Notes under the pieces: model-generated
What the model was told of the DNA's origin: nothing
The model's input: only the letters and a program-made list of their open reading frames with translations
The model's database searches: none
In this document: in pieces, positions 1 through 5,398 of the stretch
How positions within the stretch are numbered: the stretch's first letter is position 1
How the letters are laid out: each line of letters begins with the position of its first letter
Made by a program: the position numbers and the translations under genes
Origin: Phycisphaerae bacterium
GTDB lineage: Bacteria > Planctomycetota > Phycisphaerae > Phycisphaerales > SM1A02
Direction: 5' to 3'
Assembly (NCBI GenBank): GCA_002862325.1
Contig: PKCT01000181.1
Location: forward strand, 1 to 9,213
Length of the DNA: 9,213 nucleotides

Positions 1-870
1 GGCTGCATGCACGACGCCGCGATCGCCGCGTGGAGCGCGAAGGGGTGGTACGACTACGTCCGCCCCATCTCCGCCATTCGCTGGATGGCGGAGAACGGTC
101 AGCGGACCGATGCGTCCGCGGCCAACTATCACCCCCAGGGGCTTCGTCTCATCAGCGGTCTCGTCGAGACGGTGACCGAGGCGTCGAGCGGTCCGGGAGA
201 GCGTCATGAACATCTGCGGGGGATCGTGGGCGAGAATCTCGGGCGAATCGCGGTTCGTTGCTGGCGCGGTCCGGATGCCATCGGCGATTCCGCCACGACC
301 ATGGCGGGTGTGGGTTGGATCCTCGCCGAGGACTGGTGGCCGTACCAGCGGCCGACCTTCGTCACACCGAACTTCGCGGGATACGTCTCCGGTCACTCGA
401 CCTTCAGCCGTGCCGCCGCCGAACTGATGACCCGCTTGACCGGGAGCGAGTCGTTCCCGGGCGGGATGGGGGAGTACGTCGCCGAGGCGAATGAATTCCT
501 GGTCTTCGAGGAGGGGCCGAGCGTGGACGTTCGTCTCCAGTGGGCGACCTATCGCGACGCCAGCGATCAATGTTCGCTGAGCCGCATCTGGGGTGGAATC
601 CACCCGCCGGCGGACGATCTCCCAGGACGAATGATGGGGATCGTCATCGGCCCTGCGGCCTGGAACCATGCGGCGACCTACTTCGGGACCGGGGTGACGT
701 GCTCGTGCGATCTCAACGGTGATGCGACGGTGGATGGGGCCGACCTCGCGATCCTGCTCGCCGGTTGGAATCAGGCGGGTGGGATTCTCCCCGCCGACCT
801 CAATGGAGATGGCCTCGTCGGCTCGGCCGATCTCGGCATCATCCTGTCGGAACTCGGATCGGAATGCTGA
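1..870 (+). CDS. Vanadium-dependent haloperoxidase-like (PAP2 superfamily) protein with C-terminal dockerin-like repeats; 5' end missing
   Basis: The reading frame is open to the left edge, so the gene starts outside the window; residue numbers count from the Met codon at position 7, which is probably internal. The active-site pattern of vanadium haloperoxidases is visible. Lys12 and Arg19 sit 7 apart, in a segment ending YVRPISAIR. The SGHSTFSRAA motif has Ser128, Gly129 and His130. RIWGGIHPPADD has Arg193 and His199, 6 apart, where His is the expected vanadate ligand. By family knowledge these bind vanadate and oxidise halides with peroxide, or act as acid phosphatases; the sequence does not show which. 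Residues 235-246 and 264-275 are two Ca-binding dockerin/EF-hand-like loops (DLNGDATVDGAD and DLNGDGLVGSAD); the second has Gly272 where the first has Asp. Such tails in planctomycetes usually mark exported proteins, so a signal peptide is expected upstream. It converges with pyrC, with 22 bp between the stops and no terminator seen. Confidence 0.88.
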   Translation, partial: GCMHDAAIAAWSAKGWYDYVRPISAIRWMAENGQRTDASAANYHPQGLRLISGLVETVTEASSGPGERHEHLRGIVGENLGRIAVRCWRGPDAIGDSATTMAGVGWILAEDWWPYQRPTFVTPNFAGYVSGHSTFSRAAAELMTRLTGSESFPGGMGEYVAEANEFLVFEEGPSVDVRLQWATYRDASDQCSLSRIWGGIHPPADDLPGRMMGIVIGPAAWNHAATYFGTGVTCSCDLNGDATVDGADLAILLAGWNQAGGILPADLNGDGLVGSADLGIILSELGSEC

Positions 871-892
871 CGGGGGCGACGGTGGCGAGGGG

Positions 893-2227
893 TCAGGCCA
901 TCGATGCGACGCCGAGCCGATCGCACTCGATCCTGCCTCCGACCATCGTCAGCATCGCTCTCCCTCGGACCCTGCGTCCATGGAACGGTGAGTTCCGGGA
1001 CTGCGAGGCGAACTGTTCGACGTCGATCGTCCAGTCAAGCTCGGGATCGATCACGGTGATGTCCGCGGGACCGTCCGGTCGGAGCCTTCCAAGTCCCATC
1101 CGATCGAGCCCGAGAAGACGGGCGGGTTCAATGGTCAGCAGCTCGACGAGTCGCGGCCATTCGATCGCACCACTCGCAACCAGGGCCTCCACGTAGAGCG
1201 GCAATGCACAATCGACGCCGATGATGCCCAGCGGCGCCTCCTCGAACGGCAGCGCCTTCTCCGCGGCGGCGTGCGGCGCGTGATCGGTGGCGAGGACGGT
1301 GATGACGCCATCGGCGACACCCTGCACCAGGGCTTGGCGGTCGCGTTCCTCGCGAAGCGGCGGGTTCATCTTCGCGTTCGTGTCGAATCCATCGCAGGCT
1401 GCGTCGGTGAGCAGCAGATGGTGCGGGGAGACTTCACCGGTGGCCCGTACGCCGTCGCGGCGGGCCTGGTCGAGTATCGCGACGCTTCCGCCGCTCGAGA
1501 GGTGTTGGGCGTGGTAGCACGCACCGATCGAACGATTCAGCCGAAGATCCCGCTCGAGCATGATCTCTTCGGCCACCCGAGGCCAGCCGACCAGGCCGAG
1601 CCGTGCGCTCACCACTCCTTCGTGCATGGTCGCATCGCGGGTCAGACTCGGATCCTGACAATGTTGCATGAACGGCACGCCGAGGCTCGCACACGTCGCC
1701 AGGACCCTGTGCATCATGGCGGCGTCGTCGATCCCGTCCCCATCGTCGGTGATGGCCACCGCTCCGGCGGCGATCTCGGTGTGTATCGGCGCGATCGACT
1801 CTCCCCGGCGTCCGATCGTGGCGGCCGCCGCCACGAACACGCGACATCGCCCCGTGGCCTCGCTCTTGAGACGCACCCACTCCACCTGATCCGCCGAGTC
1901 GATCGTCGGCGCGGTGTTGGGCATGCAGCACACGCTCGTGAATCCACCGTTGACCGCGGCAGCCGTGCCGGTGGCGATCGTCTCCTTTGCGCCCTGTCCC
2001 GGTTCCCGAAGGTGCACGTGAGGATCGATCAATCCGGGACAGACCAGAAGGCCGTCGGCGTCGATCCGGTGGTCCGCCGATCCGGCGTCCACATCCTGGC
2101 CGAGGGCGACGATCCGCCCATCTTCGATCAGGACGTCTCCCGAGAGATCGAGGTCGTCGGCGGGGGAGAGCAGGCGGCCGCCGGTCAGGAGGATTCGCGA
2201 GGATGGCTTGGCGGTGTCGTGGTTCAT
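893..2227 (-). CDS. pyrC: Dihydroorotase, class I
   Basis: Cytosolic zinc amidohydrolase that closes carbamoyl-aspartate to dihydroorotate, the third step of pyrimidine synthesis. Numbering is from the GTG at 2230, which precedes the ATG chosen here by one codon. Visible in order: the metal-binding DPHVHLREPG motif (His71, His73, Arg75); MPNT around Asn105; the DDG motif at 162-164, whose Asp replaces the carboxylated lysine of class II enzymes; His190 in QHCQD (usually HCED, so Gln replaces Glu); His243 in QHLSS; SPHHLLLTD; NAKMNPPLR at 285-293; and the catalytic Asp316 in ATDHAPH. The length of about 444 aa is normal for class I. HLREPG plus NPPLR favours dihydroorotase over allantoinase or hydantoinase. 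No other pyr gene is in the window. A strong terminator just upstream isolates it from the lipoprotein gene, so its promoter should lie within 2239-2270, but I see no clear one. The start has an odd arrangement with a three-codon upstream ORF, described in the findings. Confidence 0.93.
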   Translation of the reverse strand: MNHDTAKPSSRILLTGGRLLSPADDLDLSGDVLIEDGRIVALGQDVDAGSADHRIDADGLLVCPGLIDPHVHLREPGQGAKETIATGTAAAVNGGFTSVCCMPNTAPTIDSADQVEWVRLKSEATGRCRVFVAAAATIGRRGESIAPIHTEIAAGAVAITDDGDGIDDAAMMHRVLATCASLGVPFMQHCQDPSLTRDATMHEGVVSARLGLVGWPRVAEEIMLERDLRLNRSIGACYHAQHLSSGGSVAILDQARRDGVRATGEVSPHHLLLTDAACDGFDTNAKMNPPLREERDRQALVQGVADGVITVLATDHAPHAAAEKALPFEEAPLGIIGVDCALPLYVEALVASGAIEWPRLVELLTIEPARLLGLDRMGLGRLRPDGPADITVIDPELDWTIDVEQFASQSRNSPFHGRRVRGRAMLTMVGGRIECDRLGVASMA

Positions 2228-2249
2228 CACGCCCGCATGGTACGACCTT
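2227..2249 (-). promoter_or_regulatory. Possible leader mini-ORF and ribosome-binding site at the pyrC start
   Basis: On the minus strand an AAGG (2249-2246) lies 7 nt before an ATG (2238-2236) that opens the three-codon ORF Met-Arg-Ala-stop. Its TGA (2229-2227) overlaps the pyrC ATG (2227-2225) as TGATG. The AAGG is well spaced for the mini-ORF but 18 nt from the pyrC ATG. This suggests coupled re-initiation, though the arrangement could be chance. Confidence 0.3.
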
Positions 2250-2270
2250 GACAGCTCGATCGCCCCGATG

Positions 2271-2304
2271 AAAACACCCGCCCCCGTTGAACGGGGACGG
2301 GCGT
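2271..2304 (-). terminator. Rho-independent terminator of the cysteine-rich lipoprotein gene
   Basis: Two 13-nt arms (2274-2286 and 2292-2304) pair along their full length with two G-U pairs around a 5-nt loop. On the minus strand they are followed by TTTT (2274-2271). The hairpin begins 53 nt after the lipoprotein stop and ends about 40 nt before pyrC, so it separates the two genes. On the plus strand no comparable T-tract follows. Confidence 0.85.
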
Positions 2305-2357
2305 CTTGTCATTCGCTTGCCCAGTGGTGGTCACTGGGATCGGGACGATCCGTCGGA

Positions 2358-2726
2358 TCAGCCCTTGCTGCTGCAGCTGGAAGCGCAGGACTTCTTGCTG
2401 CTGCAGTCGCCGGAAACGGCGCCGGGGGCCGGCGGCATCTTGTCCATCTTGTCACCACCGGAGAAGGGGCAGCTGGCGGCGGACTTGCTCGAGCAGCTGG
2501 AAGCGCAGCCCGCGTCGCTGGAGACGGCGCCGGGAGCGGCGGCACTGCTGCATGAGGAGGCGCAGTCACCACTGGTCGCACCAGGGGAGGCCGTCTTGCA
2601 GCATCCGTCGGTGCTACAGCAGGATCCGCTGGTCGCGCCGGGAGCCGCGTCGGTGGTCTTGTTGTTGTTGCAGCCGGTCAGGACGAAAGCGGCGGCAAGG
2701 GCGGCGGCAGTGAAGATGGTCTTCAT
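2358..2726 (-). CDS. Small cysteine-rich repeat lipoprotein, function unknown
   Basis: A protein of 122 aa that I cannot assign to a family. The start at 2726 is chosen because GGAG lies 6 nt upstream and translation begins directly with a lipoprotein signal peptide: MKTIF, a hydrophobic alanine-rich run, then LTGC with Cys19 as the lipidated residue. An upstream in-frame Met at 2777 would add 17 residues before the signal peptide. The mature part is low-complexity, rich in Ser, Ala and Gly. It has four copies of a PGA(T/V)S motif (residues 29, 48, 65 and 101), each leading into a cysteine cluster such as CASSCSS. Cysteines are at 19, 36, 37, 42, 43, 55, 59, 74, 78, 86, 108, 114 and 118. There is no histidine in the mature part. 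Paired cysteines could bind soft metals or form disulfides; this is inference only. It sits alone, divergent from uvrC, and ends in a strong terminator. Confidence 0.85.
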   Translation of the reverse strand: MKTIFTAAALAAAFVLTGCNNNKTTDAAPGATSGSCCSTDGCCKTASPGATSGDCASSCSSAAAPGAVSSDAGCASSCSSKSAASCPFSGGDKMDKMPPAPGAVSGDCSSKKSCASSCSSKG

Positions 2727-2732
2727 GGAAAA

Positions 2733-2736
2733 CTCC
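2733..2736 (-). promoter_or_regulatory. Ribosome-binding site of the lipoprotein gene
   Basis: GGAG on the minus strand, 6 nt before the ATG at 2726. It decides the start in favour of the signal-peptide Met over the upstream in-frame Met at 2777. It lies in a short palindrome, CTCCGGAG (2733-2740). Confidence 0.65.
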
Positions 2737-2762
2737 GGAGACAATGTTGAGGCGAACGACAG

Positions 2763-2776
2763 TGCACCTCGGTGCA
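2763..2776. repeat. Short palindrome in the divergent lipoprotein/uvrC intergenic region
   Basis: TGCACCTCGGTGCA is an inverted repeat with 6-nt arms and a 2-nt centre. It lies 37 bp upstream of the lipoprotein start. It could be a dimeric regulator site or a hairpin in the lipoprotein mRNA leader. No regulator family is recognised. Confidence 0.4.
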
Positions 2777-2781
2777 TGGAT

Positions 2782-2800
2782 GGCGGGAACGATCCCCGCC
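2782..2800. repeat. Inverted repeat (hairpin) in the divergent intergenic region
   Basis: GGCGGGAACGATCCCCGCC can fold as a stem of up to 8 bp with a 3-nt loop. It lies 5 bp from the 14-bp palindrome at 2763-2776. There is no T-tract on either side, so it is not a terminator. If the promoter proposed at 2809-2838 is real, both hairpins are in the lipoprotein mRNA leader. Confidence 0.4.
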
Positions 2801-2808
2801 GGGCTTCT

Positions 2809-2838
2809 ATGCTAGACGGGAACCACCCCCGAATGCAA
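2809..2838 (-). promoter_or_regulatory. Candidate sigma70-type promoter for the lipoprotein gene
   Basis: On the minus strand, TTGCAT (2838-2833), an 18-nt spacer, then TAGCAT (2814-2809). Each hexamer matches the consensus at four of six positions. It would give a leader of about 75 nt holding both hairpins. The match is modest, and planctomycete promoters are poorly known. Confidence 0.28.
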
Positions 2839-2914
2839 CGGCAGGATCCGGAAGTCCGGTATTGAAATATGGATCTGTGGACAAAAGGATGGGGTATCGA
2901 CCCCAGGCCCGTTC

Positions 2915-4303
2915 ATGACTGACCAGGATCGACCATCTCGGACCGAGAACGCCCCCGACGAGCCTCGGCTCGGGCGATTGGCCCGTCAGGCACGCGAGCT
3001 GCCTCGCAAACCCGGCGTCTACCTCATGAAGGACGCTTCGGGGATCGTGCTCTATGTCGGGAAAGCCTCGATCCTGCCCAACCGGGTCGCCTCCTATTTT
3101 CAGCCTTCCGCCGATCTCGGCCCCAAGAAGGGACGGATGCTGGAGCTGATCGAGGATTTCGACGTCATCGAATGCGAGGGCGAATGGGAAGCCCTCCTGC
3201 TCGAGAGTCGGTTGATCAAGGACACTCGCCCCCGGTTCAATGAACGGCTCGTCGACGACAAGACCTTTCCATATCTCGCGATCACCCTGGGCGAGGAGTT
3301 TCCAGGAGTCTTCATCACCCGCAATCCCGCCGACGATCGCTTCAAGGGCGCGAAGCTCTTCGGTCCGTTCACCTCCGTGACCGCGCTTCGGCAGGCGGTC
3401 CAGCTCCTCCAGCGGGTCTTCCGCTTTCGAACCTGCGATCTCGACATCCGCGCCGATGATCCGAAGAACCGATCCTTCCGGCCGTGCCTCCTGCATTCGA
3501 TCGGACAGTGCACCGCCCCTTGCGCGAACCGGATCGGCACCGAGAACTACCGAGCGGACATCGATCGGTTCATCCGGTTCCTGGGGTCCAAGCGAAGCCG
3601 CATGATGCGGGAGATGCGCGAGGAGATGGAGGCAGCCGCCGACGCCCGCCGGTTCGAGCGGGCCGCCGTTCTCCGCGATCAGATCCGGGCGATCGAACGG
3701 CTCGACGAGCGGGAGCGTCGGCGGGGCGAGGACGGCCAGTTCGACTGGCAGCCGGAGGTCACCTCGTTCGTCCACGACCCCACCAAGGGCATCCGATCGC
3801 TCCAGAAGACCCTGGGCCTGGAGAATCCGATCCGCTGCATGGAGGCCATCGACATCGCGCACCTCGCAGGCGGCGAGACGGTCGGCTCGAAGGTCTGCTT
3901 CATCGATGGGCGTCCGTTCAAGGACGGCTATCGACGCTACAAGGTGAAGAGCGTCGACAACGACGACTACATGGCGATCCGCGAGGTCGTGAGTCGTCGG
4001 TACCGCGAGGCGGGCGACGGCCAGGAGCTCTATCCCGACGTGATCCTGATCGACGGGGGGCTCGGTCAACTGCATGCCGCCCTCGAGGCGTTCGAGACGC
4101 TCGAGACGAAGCCGCCGATGGTCATCTCGCTCGCCAAGAAGGAAGAGCTGATCCACATCCAGCGGCGCAGCGAGCCCGTGCGGCTCGGTCGGGAGAACCT
4201 GGGGCTCAAGCTCTGCCAGGCGATTCGCGACGAGGCCCACCGCTTCGCGCAGCACTACCACCATCTGCTGCGAAGCAAGGCGATGTTCGACCAGCAGGAC
4301 TAA
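2915..4303 (+). CDS. uvrC: UvrABC excinuclease subunit C, form lacking the C-terminal HhH domain
   Basis: In nucleotide excision repair UvrC makes the two cuts around a lesion marked by UvrA/UvrB. Domains are clear. The GIY-YIG nuclease (about 28-110) has GVY at 34-36, YVG at 47-49, Arg57, and Glu97 in EALLLE. A four-cysteine motif (Cys174, 191, 199, 203) matches the site reported to hold an Fe-S cluster in UvrC. A UVR motif for UvrB contact spans about 234-263. The RNase H-like nuclease (about 305-450) has Asp313 in AIDIAH, Asp380 in LIDGG and His442 in RDEAHRF. The protein ends at 462, just after the conserved HYHHLLRSK segment, whereas typical UvrC is about 600 aa and continues into a tandem HhH DNA-binding domain. 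No HhH-like coding follows in another frame before the next gene, so this looks like a real short form. The ATG at 2915 has only a weak AGG upstream. The next gene on the strand starts 68 bp after the stop. Confidence 0.95.
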   Translation: MTDQDRPSRTENAPDEPRLGRLARQARELPRKPGVYLMKDASGIVLYVGKASILPNRVASYFQPSADLGPKKGRMLELIEDFDVIECEGEWEALLLESRLIKDTRPRFNERLVDDKTFPYLAITLGEEFPGVFITRNPADDRFKGAKLFGPFTSVTALRQAVQLLQRVFRFRTCDLDIRADDPKNRSFRPCLLHSIGQCTAPCANRIGTENYRADIDRFIRFLGSKRSRMMREMREEMEAAADARRFERAAVLRDQIRAIERLDERERRRGEDGQFDWQPEVTSFVHDPTKGIRSLQKTLGLENPIRCMEAIDIAHLAGGETVGSKVCFIDGRPFKDGYRRYKVKSVDNDDYMAIREVVSRRYREAGDGQELYPDVILIDGGLGQLHAALEAFETLETKPPMVISLAKKEELIHIQRRSEPVRLGRENLGLKLCQAIRDEAHRFAQHYHHLLRSKAMFDQQD

Positions 4304-4358
4304 CCCGCGGCCATCGGGCCATCAAAGTCTGTACCGTGGTGTCCTCGATCCGCAATTC

Positions 4359-4364
4359 AGGAGG
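4359..4364 (+). promoter_or_regulatory. Ribosome-binding site of memA
   Basis: A perfect AGGAGG 7 nt before the ATG at 4372. It fixes the memA start within a frame that is open far back into uvrC. TACCGT at 4332-4337 could be a weak -10 box; a similar TACCCT lies at 5364-5369 upstream of memB, but neither has a convincing -35 partner. Confidence 0.8.
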
Positions 4365-4371
4365 CGCACCA

Positions 4372-5121
4372 ATGGGTACAGCAGGCGGTCCGAATCCGGA
4401 GGCCCTCCTCATGGCGATCATCCTGGGCGGCGTCGTCATCGGGTTGGTCGTGAACATCGTCGTCGGCGCGATCTGCGGGTTCTTCACCGCGCGGGCCGTC
4501 GCCGTCGTGCCGCCCGACCGACGGGCGATCGGTCCAACGGCGATCTGGGGTCTCCTGGCGCTTGGATGGGCGTTGGGCATCGCAGCGTCCGTGGCGACGA
4601 TCTTCCTGGTGCTCAACCTGGACACGGCACCGGCGTTCCTCGTCCCCATGGTCCTGGCGACGCAGATCGCCTACACCCTGCTGCAGGTGGTGTGGACCGG
4701 CTGGGTCGGGCTCGGCATCCCCAAGAGCTTCACCGCCGGGTTCGAGGAGTACGGCGACGATCCCAGGGTGCCGGTCGGCGATCACGGCAAGGGTCTGGGC
4801 CTGTGGATGACCGCGATGCTCGTCATCGCGAGCGTGTTCGGGCTCGTCGCGACGATCTCCCAGGGCGATCCGGCGAGGGAGATCCGGCGAGCGCGGGAGG
4901 CGATGGACCAGCAGGGGACCGGTCCGGCGACCCCGCCGGACGTCAATTTGCTGGAGATCCTGACCGGGTGCGGCAGCGGCCTCTTCTGGATCGTGTGTCT
5001 GGTCCTCTTCATTAGCTTCTTGGTCAACATCACCAAGCAGCGTCGGGCCATGCTGGAACTGCAGCGCGGCAACCCCGACGACGAGTTCTACGGGCGCGAC
5101 GTCCCGCCCACCGAGGTGTGA
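4372..5121 (+). CDS. Five-helix membrane protein of unknown function (memA, paralogue of memB)
   Basis: A 249-aa integral membrane protein of no family I recognise; memA is only a label here. Predicted helices by hydrophobicity are at about 11-38, 57-82, 88-113, 144-163 and 200-220. The basic loop after helix 1 (FTARAVAVVPPDRRAIG) and the basic C-terminal tail (TKQRR) suggest the N-terminus faces out and the C-terminus in. That would make the 164-199 loop periplasmic. Shared with memB are FTARAVAVVP, IWGL, WVGxGxPxSF, a VPxGDHGxxLGxWM stretch before helix 4, and the FLVxIT end of helix 5. These conserved cytoplasmic-side loops probably carry the function. It lies 68 bp after uvrC, so co-transcription is possible, but its own strong Shine-Dalgarno sequence shows independent translation. 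A strong palindrome follows 24 bp after the stop. Confidence 0.85.
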   Translation: MGTAGGPNPEALLMAIILGGVVIGLVVNIVVGAICGFFTARAVAVVPPDRRAIGPTAIWGLLALGWALGIAASVATIFLVLNLDTAPAFLVPMVLATQIAYTLLQVVWTGWVGLGIPKSFTAGFEEYGDDPRVPVGDHGKGLGLWMTAMLVIASVFGLVATISQGDPAREIRRAREAMDQQGTGPATPPDVNLLEILTGCGSGLFWIVCLVLFISFLVNITKQRRAMLELQRGNPDDEFYGRDVPPTEV

Positions 5122-5145
5122 TCGCGAACGCGGCCTGCACCGAAG

Positions 5146-5183
5146 CGACCGCCCTCGAGCTCTCGAGAGCTCGAGGGCGGTCG
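5146..5183. terminator. Perfect 38-bp palindrome, probable bidirectional terminator
   Basis: The 19-nt arms 5146-5164 and 5165-5183 are exact reverse complements with no spacer. They contain the nested sites CTCGAG and GAGCTC. It begins 24 bp after the memA stop. As RNA it would form a very stable hairpin, extendable by a G-U and an A-U pair. Only a weak T-rich stretch (TCGTTC) follows on the plus strand, so termination is inferred from placement. It lies between memA and the ftsH tail copy, as a terminator between convergent genes would. Confidence 0.6.
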
Positions 5184-5226
5184 TTCAATCGACGTCGGGC
5201 GAGGCGGGACCTCGTGGTCGCGTCGC

Positions 5227-5356
5227 TCAGGCGGGTGAGGGCGCCATGCCGCCATGGTCCTCGTCGGCATCCTCCGCGGCCAGAGGCGTGAGGGGCGTCG
5301 GGGTCGATTTCGCCGACTCCGCCGACAGCAGCCCGGCCACCGTGGTCTTGGAGAGG
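5227..5356 (-). pseudogene. Duplicated 3'-terminal fragment of ftsH
   Basis: This segment aligns without gaps, in the same orientation, to the last ~130 bp of ftsH (6562-6691, offset 1335). I count about 10 mismatches by eye, roughly 92% identity. The TGA stop is kept. The minus frame still reads an FtsH-like tail (LLSAESAKSTPTP, then a DADEDxGGM-like stretch). Seven of about 41 residues differ, so most changes alter the protein, as expected for a non-coding relic. It has no start, no AAA or protease part, and its frame runs on only into antisense of memB. Similarity fades near 5357-5362, just before the memB ribosome-binding site. Confidence 0.85.
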
Positions 5357-5387
5357 AATCCGCTACCCTGCGGTCGCACAGGTGACC

Positions 5388-5393
5388 AAGGAG
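5388..5393 (+). promoter_or_regulatory. Ribosome-binding site of memB
   Basis: AAGGAG 5 nt before the ATG at 5399. This places the memB start after the ftsH tail copy. The in-frame ATG at 5246 is inside that copy and would merely translate its antisense. Confidence 0.75.
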
Positions 5394-5398
5394 AACCC

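Noticed and set aside
1271..2251. A 326-codon plus-strand frame across pyrC
   Set aside because: Shadow of pyrC, whose catalytic motifs are all in the minus frame.
2287..2865. Repetitive plus-strand frame rich in Leu, Gln, Ala and Pro over the lipoprotein gene
   Set aside because: Its repeats are the antisense of the cysteine-rich repeats. The minus frame has a signal peptide, lipobox, ribosome-binding site and terminator.
2876..2884. TGTGGACAA, one mismatch from a DnaA box
   Set aside because: A single site without a cluster, AT-rich stretch or dnaA/dnaN neighbours, so there is no case for an origin.
2807..4264. A 485-codon open frame on the minus strand across uvrC
   Set aside because: It lies entirely opposite uvrC, which has every expected UvrC motif. 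The encoded protein shows no recognisable domain and is rich in Leu, Glu, Asp and Arg as antisense of GC-rich genes is.
3484..4371. Long upstream extension of memA, in frame back to 3484
   Set aside because: It overlaps uvrC for over 800 bp, and a perfect AGGAGG at 4359 marks the start at 4372.
4301..4371. Possible frameshifted HhH domain after the uvrC stop
   Set aside because: Only 68 bp separate uvrC from memA, and no frame there reads a GIG-type hairpin motif.
5246..5398. Earlier in-frame start for memB at 5246
   Set aside because: Those codons are only the antisense of the ftsH tail copy. AAGGAG at 5388 and homology with memA begin at the ATG at 5399.
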